DNA from: Akkermansiaceae bacterium
Lineage (GTDB): Bacteria > Verrucomicrobiota > Verrucomicrobiia > Verrucomicrobiales > Akkermansiaceae
NCBI GenBank assembly: GCA_903906515.1
Contig: CAIVKO010000149.1
Location: 1 to 60,701 of the forward strand
DNA length: 60,701 nucleotides
Reading direction: 5' to 3'
Both the position numbers and the translations under genes were made by a program. This document shows, one piece after another, positions 10,301 through 17,956 of this stretch (the stretch's first letter is position 1; every line of letters begins with the position of its first letter). Under the pieces are notes generated by a model, which worked only from the letters and a program-made list of their open reading frames with translations, was not told the origin of the DNA and did no database searches.

Positions 10301-11137
10301 CCGACATCCGTTCGTTTTGTCTATTCCGCAGTGATCGGCAAGGGCGGTCGCATCGAAGGCCCGCTGCTAGATGTGCCGATGGAAAACCTGACATGGCGCG
10401 TGCTCGTGCCGGAAGGATGGAAATTGGCCGGTCACAGTGGAGATTTCGATCTCAAGGCGCAACAAAGCATGGGCTCGTTCCGGCTTGAGGACTATCAATC
10501 GTTTGTGAAGGGGAAACGCGAGAGCGATGCGAAGAGCGCGGTGGCCTTGCTGGATCAGGCTAACGGTTACCTCGTAGCAGGGGACCAGGAAAAAGCCGGA
10601 CTCGCGCTCGGCAACGCGGTGCGCAACGGTCAGCTCGATGCGGCATCCGGAGAAGACGCCCGCATTCAACTCCGAGAACTCAAGACCGAGCAGGCGGTGC
10701 TCGGCCTCAACACCCGTCGTCAGAAGGTGGTGTTAGATAATCGGATTTCCACCCAGCAGCAGGCGCAGAATCCACAACTCGACCGAGCGGCGGAAGTGAA
10801 CCCGGTGCTGCGCGGTGCCTATAACTACGACCCCAAGCAGTTCAAACGTTTCCTGGAGGGAAACACCGCGGATGAAAACACCGCACTCAAGGAAATAGCC
10901 AACCGTATCGTCGCCCAGCAGCTCGCCGCCGAACCAGCGCCCGCCGCACTTGAAGTCGTTCTGCCCGAACGCGGCACCGTGCTGAGTTTCGACCGCAGCA
11001 TGCAGGTGGATGGCGACCGGCCGATGTCGATTGAACTTGACCTGAAACGTTCCGACAGAGGATTCACATGGTTCGCTGTCCTGCTCTGCCTGTTGGTCGG
11101 TGCGATGGGTGTAATGAAACGGCGTCAGGATGCCTGA
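4310..11137 (+). CDS. Giant exported repeat protein with internal membrane block (2275 aa), function unknown
   Basis: Begins with a signal peptide (MKTLTAAILLVASTFLHAQ). It ends with a TM helix (~2252-2268) and a KRR tail, so both large parts are probably outside the cytoplasm. Residues ~1042-1220 hold about five TM helices, the last followed by an Ala-x-Ala-like site (WDARAE), as if two exported proteins had fused. A loose beta-rich module recurs about eight times (near residues 77, 413, 585, 753, 927, 1424, 1600 and 1957). Its pattern is hydrophobic strand, P-x-G, strand, V-x-G-x-x-hydrophobic-x-x-W, strand, then G-x-x-hydrophobic strand. I recognise no enzyme motif. It follows the VWA gene with no terminator, so an envelope complex is a reasonable inference. 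Confidence 0.75.
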   Translation: MKTLTAAILLVASTFLHAQEPEERMVLIPWGKVPKEAAKEAPLFFSTSVEVKAKVALEEVTSTQEIAFEIQQGKPETLSLALTGPGDVLSVTGAGLRDWSVRVGDLGARFLDIRPVLTQGKAVDGFHVTVTTRAKVDKGNVGLLLPAPGSTVGFSLAVTLVSEPGVDAKLTRADGLVPLADEKKPVASGFGKPEAAVKHYVGMTTAVAEISVSKSDSDARDVELLNVSLTGKSAADGTSVSFRLTGTVRAKSVKAAIELLGSGAALAEGVSGDGWHVALRKTGETWAYDLVAERTGDFPLDLTFEVPTVRQGDWRTLGFDMPAGVVVPVILGGLAKDVEFDKDLAVVPVFGDNHWRGFLPANGHAEMAWHPAGKVADGSLFFSSTETTDVRVGSGLLRQMTVVDLRVLQGKLTELSLALDGPAEVLSVSGKTVTGWSVRNVAGKRALDVKLARPIEGAERIVIEAQAALGGFPVKADALRMVPTGALRHSGWLRVANDGAVRIEVADAKGLVQLAPGQFPGGVDENLRQVFVYRFPSSDYAYNVRADQVLPEVGLTEVTVYELAETDRRVSADLELDIREAPLREWEIEIPADLAVASVTGVEVADFMPATEVKDGMRRLKIIFKRAVSDRQLVSVMLEKNEAAKSGTWVLQPLGFPGVKTRRGYIGAVATAGYRLIPDKTTGTAEVPVTFFPKKTNGLQQAFRLREDTWSASLIVESLGQSIQADVFHLYSLKAGAAYGSVLMNFFVVGAPATEWRISVPESIGNIDVTGQNVGRDWRRDGNTVIIPLSRPVLGTGTVLLTFEQPMNSLGGKLSPGEVKPLGVQGERGFVQVVSPLQVNHDSTSEGALLAIDPSELPAEFRLLSSAPCLGVWQYTARDFKIAMNIKWFEPGETVGQVVDFQKLSSRVSRDGQWVTDARIFVKTRGRGALRMVFPQGAVLWEAKVDGESVNARADGGSTLVPLPARLDPNQAVEVSLRYGARSASPTRPVLTAPRLDAPVVIGEWTVTGDEGRQLVPRGGTADLVRPVLAESGWEWLARNPGGIAALLLTGLAALVVGRGNASSVRNVISLACGIVFVVIAVWTGFFAISTMRAGSAVLEYAAPVVAADREMTVKLGNLSVWAARTGWGVWLGCSLGFIISVIGFVRKDRWWMACGMVLVISAFLSICGGAPLFFAVVALVGMAWWLPRVISTTRGFMKAKSAVATAVVSMWVIMSPWDARAETLQPAKPAESMVHDWQIRDGRLYGTVDVALRGEAGDRFLLMSEPAVLSSFEGAGLHVVKAKSDDADSYWVVMETSGKAAGKAVFEMPLADPIKGWLVPGGPAAMRRVTLRWDQGGWEFFSPNAAKTINLTGLKPDQSGATLVLGPADAATIMARPKQRDAASEETKFFAEVSNLFLPGPGVVNGRHLVNIRPAQGRVTSLTLKVPDGFTVSDVGDGPVGSWRFDPAKRELRIPVEPAQNQAFSLTVQTQRGAGALPVELVLDPIRVDGAAGEVGFMALAFGEEVQPEKVDVEGLSRVNSEDFNNSLLPRDKDGRALALLQHAFRYGTGVVKAKVKVTAVAPELRAESWQLVSLGEDRLVVATDLAVTITRSGVFRLELDVPEGLEIESATGQGLSHWTEAKVDGRRVVTLHLSGRTMGRRDYSITLTGRPTGAQEKWMVPRVTLRGASREIGTLTVVPERGLQVGVVFRSKISQLAPRDLADGPKEAAKAAARPGALAYRMLVGDSALGLSISRLDPWVTARVFHDATIREGQLLSRVHIGYKIENAAVKSQRIKITGLDGTSADTVRATGPAVADMVAVEGEKGLWEIRFQRGIVGETDVVLEYQRPNAGVSGELIEPVMLENVRQLTYFAAIRAGGRLELESGNLPRGWQRTDWSVVQSTVGRPSGTLAPAMAFRVADSEGPLPVVLKRHELADLRKLRVSQGSLTTLLSPGGESLTAVDLKMRVLAKGVLRLKLPTKAGLFNVFVNDEAAALVREGGDWLFHVFPSPEAGMPTSVRFVYSAVIGKGGRIEGPLLDVPMENLTWRVLVPEGWKLAGHSGDFDLKAQQSMGSFRLEDYQSFVKGKRESDAKSAVALLDQANGYLVAGDQEKAGLALGNAVRNGQLDAASGEDARIQLRELKTEQAVLGLNTRRQKVVLDNRISTQQQAQNPQLDRAAEVNPVLRGAYNYDPKQFKRFLEGNTADENTALKEIANRIVAQQLAAEPAPAALEVVLPERGTVLSFDRSMQVDGDRPMSIELDLKRSDRGFTWFAVLLCLLVGAMGVMKRRQDA

Positions 11138-11145
11138 ACTTTTTT

Positions 11146-11556
11146 TCAGCCCCACTTTTCGGCCCAATCGGGTGGCAAGCGCAGCGGTTTCCCCTCCGGC
11201 ATTGCGACCAGCGAGAGGCACTGCCGCGCGGTGACCAGCGTGGCTCCGTCCGACTCACGGATCATCTCGAAGGCGCACCAGAAACGGGCGCGCGCCAATT
11301 CATCCAGACGCCCGCGGATGGTGATCCAGTCGCCAAGTTTCGCCGGGCGTTTGTAATCGATCTCGGTGCGGGTAACGACTGGGTAAACCCGGGTTTCCGA
11401 CATGGCCCTGAGGTCCATGCCCATCATCGCGGCGAGGCGGGTGCGGCATGTTTCAATCATGCGGAGGTAGGCGAGGTTGTGGACCACGGCACCGCAATCG
11501 GTATCGAAAAACATCACTTCTTCTCGCGTTTCAAGTTGGGGTTGGGAGCTTGCCAT
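11146..11556 (-). CDS. Acyl-CoA thioesterase, 4-hydroxybenzoyl-CoA thioesterase/YbgC (hotdog) family
   Basis: The start MASSQPQLETREEV is preferred over the longer frame to 11619, because homologues begin just before the first strand and the upstream part is promoter-like DNA facing the next gene. The product is 136 aa, the usual length for a single hotdog domain. The segment FDTDCGAVVHNLAYLRMIE matches the family active-site region, with the catalytic Asp in DTD and an N-x-x-Y-L-R-x-x-E helix. Known members hydrolyse small acyl-CoA or acyl-ACP thioesters in the cytoplasm; the substrate is not predictable here. It stands alone, convergent with the giant gene 9 bp away and divergent from the next gene. 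Confidence 0.85.
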   Translation of the reverse strand: MASSQPQLETREEVMFFDTDCGAVVHNLAYLRMIETCRTRLAAMMGMDLRAMSETRVYPVVTRTEIDYKRPAKLGDWITIRGRLDELARARFWCAFEMIRESDGATLVTARQCLSLVAMPEGKPLRLPPDWAEKWG

Positions 11557-11633
11557 GCGGGCAGTCTGTGAATTTTTTTGTGGTTCTGCAATGTTGGCTT
11601 GTGGGAAGGAGACGAGCAAGGTAGGAAAAAAGC

Positions 11634-13406
11634 ATGAAACCGATATTGGGAATACTTCTTGGGGTGGCAGCCATGCTTGGGCCTGCGGCCCCGGCGCTGT
11701 TGGCCGGGGAATTCGTTCCTCCTGCCGAAGGGCCGGTGGCTTTCCGGCGGGACAAGGTGCCGTTGGATGAGGAGGCGATCACCGGGCTTTCCAACCAACT
11801 TGAAATATTGGCGCGGGGATTGCCTGCGGAATCCGCGGCGGAGCGCCGTGCCGCCGCGCAAATGTTGGCCTTGTCCCTGGCTCTCGACCCAGCAAATGGC
11901 AAGGCCCGGGAAATGGTTGTGGAGTACAAGGAAGACCGCCATGAACCACGATCATTCGGAGACATGCTCGAAAAGACCCGGGCGCGGATCTGGCAGTTGA
12001 TCGAATGGCTGGAAACCCCGGATGCCGGCACTCAGGGGAGGGCTCTAGCGGATTGTCTGAAGGACGTCATCATCGTTTCTGACCCAAAAAACCCCAAGGC
12101 CGACACCCTGCGCGGAGCTGGAGAAAAGGGTGCCTGGACGGGTTGGGTTGCCGCGGTTTCATTCTTCGAAGATCATAAGCCGATCGCTCATATCGACACC
12201 CCACACGTTGACAACCCCAAAGGCAACGGGGAAAAACCGCCTAATCCGCGTCCCACGTCTAGCAGGCCTACTTTGGATTCCGCCCAAGTGCAGACGGTAT
12301 TGTGGAAGAATGAAGGGGGTAATGATTCTCCAAAGTGGGTGCTCGCTCCCGCATCCCTTTCGATGTCGATCAAAAAACTCGAAGATTCCGGATTCGCGAT
12401 CTCGATCGGTGCCGGTGAAAGCTGGGAGTTGTTTTCCAGAACCAACTGGATACTCCGGAATCTCCTCGCAAAACAATACAGCCCCCTGCCCAACGGCATG
12501 CAGGTGATCATCACCAGTAAGGACCTCGAGCAATCCATCCTGTCCAGTAAACGTCAGTCCGTGAGTGCTGCCGCCGGCGTTCTGGCTGGAGCCGCGGTGA
12601 CCGGCGTCGAACCCGCCGCGATCATCATCGGTCAAATCGATGAATCCGGAACCTACAAGCTCTCATCGGGATTCTGGAGTCAGATCGAGGCACTGGAGAA
12701 GGGCAAGGGCGGACGGCTCATCCTGCCTGCCGAGGCCGCCATTCTGATGCCCTCAATGCTGGCCATGGAAAATCCGTCGTTTTTCATGAAATACGAAGTT
12801 TTGCTCGCGTCGGACTTTAAACAATTGCTCGCTCTGGCAGCCAAAAATCCGGACGCCTCGCTTGCTGCCACCATACAGAAATTTGGGGGAATCCGCGATA
12901 AGTCCGTGAATCAGGAAATCCGCCAATACATCGCCAATCCCTTCGTTCGTCAACGGCTCGCTGAGGTCTCGCAGGATGTTCCCTATCATCTATCCGCTAA
13001 AATGCTCCTTCTTCAGGCCGAGGGCAAGCGTCCCACTCTGATCGTGCGGAGAGTGCTTGCCAGCAAGCTGCGACAGGCGGTCGAACCGATGGCTTGGATT
13101 TCCGAAAATCCTGATGATGATTTGAGCGATTCGGCTCTCTCGAAGATAGGAGCCACCTACGACTCATGCCGCACTGGTATTGATGGTATCGAGCGCTATG
13201 CAGATAAAAATGACCGCACACTGATCGATCAAACACGGGATGTGGTCTCTACCGTGCGTAGCTTCGAACGGGCAGCGCGGACACGCGCGGAATACTACAT
13301 TGTGAGGGATGCCATTAGAACCTCCCGTGAGGAGCTGATCCGCCAGGCCAAGGAACTCAACGAGATGCTCTCCCGCGAGGTCGGCGACGCGCCGACTGCC
13401 CCCTGA
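11634..13406 (+). CDS. Exported protein with a degenerate Lon (S16)-protease-like domain
   Basis: 590 aa with a clear signal peptide (MKPILGILLGVAAMLGPAAPALLAG). Residues ~300-372 look like the Lon proteolytic domain. A Ser-rich SVSAAAGVLAGAAVTG helix sits where Lon has its catalytic Ser and a T-G turn, followed by IIIGQIDESGTYKLSSGF (Lon: MTGEI-x-L-x-G-x-V-L-P-I-G-G) and a G-x-L-I-L-P-A-E strand. The Lon catalytic Lys position appears to be Gln, so activity is doubtful. The C-terminal ~200 residues are helical with no family I recognise. Only 16 bp separate it from the next lipoprotein gene, so the two are probably an operon. The Lon similarity is my reading of a short pattern. Confidence 0.6.
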   Translation: MKPILGILLGVAAMLGPAAPALLAGEFVPPAEGPVAFRRDKVPLDEEAITGLSNQLEILARGLPAESAAERRAAAQMLALSLALDPANGKAREMVVEYKEDRHEPRSFGDMLEKTRARIWQLIEWLETPDAGTQGRALADCLKDVIIVSDPKNPKADTLRGAGEKGAWTGWVAAVSFFEDHKPIAHIDTPHVDNPKGNGEKPPNPRPTSSRPTLDSAQVQTVLWKNEGGNDSPKWVLAPASLSMSIKKLEDSGFAISIGAGESWELFSRTNWILRNLLAKQYSPLPNGMQVIITSKDLEQSILSSKRQSVSAAAGVLAGAAVTGVEPAAIIIGQIDESGTYKLSSGFWSQIEALEKGKGGRLILPAEAAILMPSMLAMENPSFFMKYEVLLASDFKQLLALAAKNPDASLAATIQKFGGIRDKSVNQEIRQYIANPFVRQRLAEVSQDVPYHLSAKMLLLQAEGKRPTLIVRRVLASKLRQAVEPMAWISENPDDDLSDSALSKIGATYDSCRTGIDGIERYADKNDRTLIDQTRDVVSTVRSFERAARTRAEYYIVRDAIRTSREELIRQAKELNEMLSREVGDAPTAP

Positions 13407-13422
13407 TACCCCCCCGCTGACG

Positions 13423-14736
13423 ATGACTTGGAGATTGAATATCTGCTACGGAATCACGAGCCGTGGAACTGCGTTTTTTCTCGCCGCATGGATGCTGGTG
13501 TCCTGCGATATCGTGCAGTCGCAGACAATCCGCGATATCGGCACGGATTCTCGTCTCTCTGGTAACAGCGAGACGATCAGCCCGCTGCAAAAATCGTTTG
13601 ATCAACCGGATCCGTCCGACTTTGAAGCATTGCTGCAATCCGGAATCAAAGCTCCCACTGGCGGCTGGGACACCTGGATTTGGAAGGCCTTCAAAATGCG
13701 GGACATTCGGAAAATGCGCATCCTTCTCTCTCACGGTGTCAGACCGTCCAGTCCGGCCCGCCCAGGATCTTCCATGGTCGAGATTGCTGCACGCACCGGC
13801 CAGACAGGTCTGGTCAAACTCCTGCTCGACTACGGATGTCCGCCCGGACAGGCACTTTGGATCGCTTGCGATCGAGGGGACTCTCAACTCGTGGAAGTCC
13901 TGCTTGCCAGCGGAGCCTCGCCGACAAGCACCCGCTTCCCTAGCAAGGACACCCCGCTCAGCACGGTCATCCGCCTGAGACACGATGCAGTGGCGTTAAA
14001 ACTCCTCGAATACGGCGCCGATCCGAAGCTCGCTATCCCGGAAGGTCAATCCACTCTGCACTTCGCCGTCGCCATGGGCTGTCCGCTCACCGTTAAACAC
14101 CTGCTAGATGCCGGTGGCAATCCTAACGCCCCGTTTTCCCAGCCCGTATCGCCCGCCTTCTTCCGTTTGTTCCGCCCGGGTGCCATGCGCTGGATGCTGA
14201 AAATGGACCGCAATCCCACCCTCCTGATGGCTTCGGCGGATGTCGGAAATATCCAAATCGCGCGTTATCTCATACAGGCGGGTGCAAAAAAAACTCCCCG
14301 GACGCGCACTCCTGGTATGTGGGCGATCAATTTTGCGGCCAACCGTGGCGACGTCCGTATGATGCGCTTGCTTCTCGGGCAGGATCCCTATCATGAGGAC
14401 CGCATCATCGAGATCAGCTTGTCCCAGCAAAAGGCGGTCATGTTCGATCACGAGGGTAAGGAGATTTTCAAAACCAAGGTGTCCACCGGAAAGCGCGGAT
14501 TTTCCACCCCGGCCGGCGAATATGTGATCACTAACAAACACCGCGATTGGACGTCCACGCTCTACCACGCCAGCATGCCGTATTTCCAACGTCTGAGCTG
14601 CGCGGACTTCGGTATGCATCAGGGCGTGGTTCCTGACTACCCGGCATCCCACGGCTGCATCCGCGTCCCCGCCGCCAATGCCTCCAAGCTCTTCGGTGTC
14701 ACCCAGGTCGGCGACCGCGTGAGGATATTGAAGTGA
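13423..14736 (+). CDS. Ankyrin-repeat L,D-transpeptidase (YkuD) lipoprotein
   Basis: 437 aa. The N-terminus has a hydrophobic segment ending in a lipobox (MLVSC), so the protein is probably a lipoprotein. The middle (~60-330) holds ankyrin-like repeats, seen as recurring L-L-x-x-G-x-x-P blocks (LLDYGCPP, LLASGASP, LLDAGGNP). The C-terminal ~110 residues are a YkuD domain: S-H-G-C-I-R with Cys412 as nucleophile and an upstream catalytic-type His in FGMHQG. Known YkuD enzymes make 3-3 peptidoglycan crosslinks or attach proteins to peptidoglycan. It starts 16 bp after the Lon-like gene. The ankyrin-YkuD fusion is unusual and suggests a cell-wall enzyme steered by protein contacts (inference). 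Confidence 0.85.
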   Translation: MTWRLNICYGITSRGTAFFLAAWMLVSCDIVQSQTIRDIGTDSRLSGNSETISPLQKSFDQPDPSDFEALLQSGIKAPTGGWDTWIWKAFKMRDIRKMRILLSHGVRPSSPARPGSSMVEIAARTGQTGLVKLLLDYGCPPGQALWIACDRGDSQLVEVLLASGASPTSTRFPSKDTPLSTVIRLRHDAVALKLLEYGADPKLAIPEGQSTLHFAVAMGCPLTVKHLLDAGGNPNAPFSQPVSPAFFRLFRPGAMRWMLKMDRNPTLLMASADVGNIQIARYLIQAGAKKTPRTRTPGMWAINFAANRGDVRMMRLLLGQDPYHEDRIIEISLSQQKAVMFDHEGKEIFKTKVSTGKRGFSTPAGEYVITNKHRDWTSTLYHASMPYFQRLSCADFGMHQGVVPDYPASHGCIRVPAANASKLFGVTQVGDRVRILK

Positions 14737-14743
14737 GGTAGAT

Positions 14744-15373
14744 TCACTCCGCCTTTTTTTTCACCAGCTTGAAGCGGTCGTGGTATGCGCCGTTGTTGAA
14801 CTTGCGGCAGCAATCATAGCAGGCGACGGCGCGGCGGATGGGTTTGACGCGGTGGATGGCGGTGAAGCAATGCGGGCAGAAGTAGCTGTGGTTGCGCTTC
14901 ATGCGGCGGCGTTTGAAGGGCAGCGTGTGGTAGGGTTGCTCGCCGCCGATACCGAGATCAGAGCAGGCGGTCTTCCACTCCGGGCCGTGGGGTTCGATGC
15001 GGCGTCGTCCGCATCGTTCGTAGGCGACGAGGTGGGCGAGTTCGTGTTTGAGCGTGCGCCAGAGCTCTTCGGGCGGGCACTCGCGGAGTTTCGGGTTGAG
15101 TTCGATCGCGCGGTCCGGCCACCATGCGCGGCCGGCGGTGGTCTGCATGCGCGGGTTCCAGGTGACGCGCACTTTGCGGGCGAGTTCCGGCAAGAAGAGG
15201 TTGGAAGAGGCTTCCGAGCACCACGCGGTGAGCCCGCCATCCTCTCTAACAGCTTCGGTGCGGACAGGGGACGGGGCCTTGAAAACCCTCAACCAGGAGG
15301 TCCATCTGAATTCGAGTTGAGGCAATCCGCAGCCCATTGCGTAGAGCGATAACAGCTTTATCCGGGATTGCAA
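14744..15373 (-). CDS. SprT-like zinc metallopeptidase-domain protein
   Basis: Up to 209 aa; a start 12 codons later (MGCGLPQLEF) is also possible. The central motif HELAHLVAYE is the H-E-x-x-H zinc site, with a third ligand likely in the following PHGPEWK. The C-terminus has a C-P-H-C ... C-Y-D-C four-cysteine pattern, as in SprT/Spartan-type proteins with a zinc ribbon. The SprT-like fold is known from DNA-protein crosslink proteases, but most bacterial members are uncharacterised. The gene faces the preceding lipoprotein gene across 7 bp and diverges from metX. Confidence 0.85.
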   Translation of the reverse strand: MQSRIKLLSLYAMGCGLPQLEFRWTSWLRVFKAPSPVRTEAVREDGGLTAWCSEASSNLFLPELARKVRVTWNPRMQTTAGRAWWPDRAIELNPKLRECPPEELWRTLKHELAHLVAYERCGRRRIEPHGPEWKTACSDLGIGGEQPYHTLPFKRRRMKRNHSYFCPHCFTAIHRVKPIRRAVACYDCCRKFNNGAYHDRFKLVKKKAE

Positions 15374-15458
15374 CAGGTCTCCTCATAAAAATACGGAAAG
15401 TTTTCGATCATCACGGGACTGGCTTGCGCTGGCGGGGGCTGGGCGATAGTGTCCGCCC

Positions 15459-16610
15459 ATGTCCGCCGAGACCCATACCCGATTTTTTGAAACCGGCAGC
15501 CCGGAAAACCCGGTGAGATTGCGCGATGGCGGAGTGCTGCCCGGCGTCAGGATTGCCTATGAAACATGGGGGAAGCTCAATGAGGAGAAATCCAACGCGG
15601 TGTTTCTTTTCCACGCGCTTTCAGGGTCGCATCATGCCGCAGGCTACAACCCCGGCATCGAGGGTGTGGGCGCGTTGTGGCAGGAGGAACTTCATGCCGG
15701 ATGGTGGGAGGACATGATCGGCTCCGGTAAACCGCTCGATACAGACAAGTATTTCATCATCTGCGCGAACTACCTTGGTGGATGCTATGGCAGCACGGGT
15801 CCGGTTTCGGTAAATCCGGCGACCGGCAAGCCATGGGGTTCGACTTTTCCTGCGGTGACTGCGGCGGACCAAGTGGAGATGTTCAAGTGTTTGATCGACG
15901 ATTTTGGCATTGACGCGCTTCATGCCGTGGTTGGTCCATCGGTAGGTGGATTGATCGCGCTCACCTTTGCCACGCGTTTTCCGGAGCGGGTGCGCAATGT
16001 GATCAGCATCGGCTCGGGCTACAAAACCACGGTGCTCAATCGCCTGATCCTTTTCGAGCAAATTCTGGCGATCGAAAACGACCCATATTTCAATGGCGGG
16101 GATTATTACGACGCGGAGGCTCCGTTGTATGGCTTGGCGCTTGCCCGCATGATTTCCCACAAGACCTTCGTGCATTTGGATGCCATTGAGCACCGTGCGC
16201 GCCAGGACGTAGTCCAACCGGACGACGTGCTTGCCTGGTATCGGGTGCGCGACCAGTTCCAGAGCTACATGCTGCATCAGGGGAAGAAGTTCGTTCGTCG
16301 TTTCGATGCGAATACCTACCTTCGCATCATCGATCTTTGGTCGCGTTATGACGCCACCTCGGAGGGCGACGCCGAAACTCCGGCGGATCTTTTGGAACGT
16401 GCGCGGCTCGCAGGGCAAAAGTGGCTGGTTTTCTCGATCGACTCGGATTTCTGCTTTTATCCGGAAGAACAAGCGGAACTCGTCAAGCACTTGGAAAACG
16501 CCAAGGTGGATGTCATGCACATCACCGTGCACTCGGACAAGGGGCACGACTCGTTCCTATTGGAGCCGGATTTGTACACGCCTCACATCGCGTGGGTGCT
16601 CGGCAAGTGA
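15459..16610 (+). CDS. metX: Homoserine O-acyltransferase (MetX family)
   Basis: 383 aa, normal length for MetX. An alpha/beta hydrolase-fold acyltransferase that activates homoserine with acetyl-CoA (or succinyl-CoA) for methionine synthesis. The nucleophile elbow is VVGPSVGGL with Ser161, where many members have GGSMGG. The acid is in SIDSDFCFYPEE (D328 or D330) and the His in SDKGHDSFLLEP (H363). The N-terminal strand GVRIAYETWGKLN and LFHALSGSHHAAG are typical of the family. No other methionine gene is adjacent. Acyl specificity (acetyl or succinyl) is not decided by what I can see. Confidence 0.93.
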   Translation: MSAETHTRFFETGSPENPVRLRDGGVLPGVRIAYETWGKLNEEKSNAVFLFHALSGSHHAAGYNPGIEGVGALWQEELHAGWWEDMIGSGKPLDTDKYFIICANYLGGCYGSTGPVSVNPATGKPWGSTFPAVTAADQVEMFKCLIDDFGIDALHAVVGPSVGGLIALTFATRFPERVRNVISIGSGYKTTVLNRLILFEQILAIENDPYFNGGDYYDAEAPLYGLALARMISHKTFVHLDAIEHRARQDVVQPDDVLAWYRVRDQFQSYMLHQGKKFVRRFDANTYLRIIDLWSRYDATSEGDAETPADLLERARLAGQKWLVFSIDSDFCFYPEEQAELVKHLENAKVDVMHITVHSDKGHDSFLLEPDLYTPHIAWVLGK

Positions 16611-16621
16611 TGCGACGTGGA

Positions 16622-17821
16622 TTACCGAATTTCCATCGCCTCCTTGATCGATGTGCAGAGATATTCCATGTTGCGGGAGGTGATTCCGGCGACGTTGATG
16701 CGGCCTCCGCCGACGATGTAGATGCTCTTGTTTTCCTTGAGGAACTTCACCTGGGCGTCGCTCAGGCCGCTGAATGAAAACATGCCTTTCTGGCGTGAAA
16801 TGAACGAGTAATCACCGGGAACCCCATGATCCGCCAGCGCGGTGACGAAGCGGGTGCGGATGGCTGCGATGTGGTTGCGCATGCCGTCCAGTTCGTTCAC
16901 CCATTGTTGGTGCAGCGCGGTGTCGGTCAGGATGGTTTTTACGATCAATCCGCCGTGGGCGGGCGGGTTCGAGTAGTTTACGCGGATAGCGATCTCCACA
17001 TTGCTGAATGCGCTGGCTGCGACTGCGGATGACTCCGCGACCAGCGTGAGGGCGCCGGTGCGGTCCTGATAGAGGCCGAAATTTTTCGAGAACGAGCTGG
17101 CGATCATGAACTCCGGACACTTCGCCGCAAGCGCCAGAACTCCGGCGCGGTCCTCGGCCAGGCCGTCTCCATAGCCCTGATAGGCGAAATCCAGGAATGG
17201 CAGCCATCCACGGCGCGCGGCGATTTCCGCGACGATTTCCCATTGCGCCGCATCCAGATCCACGCCGCTCGGATTGTGGCAGCAGGCGTGAAGCAGGACG
17301 ATGTCACCAGCTGGTATGGCTTCGAGAGTTTCGCGCATCCGGGTGAAATCCAAGCCCTTGCCCACGGCGTCGTAATACGGGTAATCCGCGCTGCCAAATC
17401 CCGCTGCGGCGAAGACGCCCTTGTGGTTCGCCCAAGTTGGCGAGCTCATCCATACGGTGGCACCGGGCAGCGCTTTTTTTAGGAAATCCGCTCCCACCCT
17501 CAAGGCGGCGGTGCCTCCCGGCGTGTGGGCGGTGCGCGCGCGTCCGGATTTCACCACTTCATGCCCGGCCCCGAAAACCATTTCCTGCACACAGGTGCCG
17601 TATTCCGGAGCTCCGGAGATCGGCATGTAGGATTTGGTGGTGGCGGATTGCAGGATCAACGCCTCCGCCGCCTTCACCGAGGCGAGGATCGGCGTGTTTC
17701 CTGCGTCGTCCTTGAATACTCCTACTCCGAGGTTGACCTTGAGTGGATTGGGGTCGTTCTTCCAGGCATCAGTTAGGCCAAGGATGGAATCGGGCGGGGC
17801 GGCGGGCAGTGTGTTGAACAT
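16622..17821 (-). CDS. Class I aminotransferase, aspartate/aromatic amino acid type
   Basis: Start chosen at MFNTLPAAPPDSILGL, giving 399 aa, the usual AspC/TyrB length. The frame stays open 115 codons further upstream, but that part is Arg/Gln-rich and overlaps the divergent gene. PLP enzyme transferring the amino group of Asp or aromatic amino acids to 2-oxoglutarate. The lysine lies in SSFSKNFGLYQDRTG (near residue 246), and LLHACCHNPSGVDL carries the substrate/PLP-binding N-P-S-G. Phe/Tyr versus Asp preference is not resolved. Monocistronic; convergent with metX. Confidence 0.92.
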   Translation of the reverse strand: MFNTLPAAPPDSILGLTDAWKNDPNPLKVNLGVGVFKDDAGNTPILASVKAAEALILQSATTKSYMPISGAPEYGTCVQEMVFGAGHEVVKSGRARTAHTPGGTAALRVGADFLKKALPGATVWMSSPTWANHKGVFAAAGFGSADYPYYDAVGKGLDFTRMRETLEAIPAGDIVLLHACCHNPSGVDLDAAQWEIVAEIAARRGWLPFLDFAYQGYGDGLAEDRAGVLALAAKCPEFMIASSFSKNFGLYQDRTGALTLVAESSAVAASAFSNVEIAIRVNYSNPPAHGGLIVKTILTDTALHQQWVNELDGMRNHIAAIRTRFVTALADHGVPGDYSFISRQKGMFSFSGLSDAQVKFLKENKSIYIVGGGRINVAGITSRNMEYLCTSIKEAMEIR

Positions 17822-17956
17822 GGCGGGGTTTTGGTTACGGGATCCGCACGCGCTGGTAAAGATCAAACCCAAACCCGGCCAGATCACTTGCGGGATTGGG
17901 TCTGTCGGGACTTGGGGCTTGATTGTTCCGCGTCCGGGCCCTAGTTCAAGGGCCGC

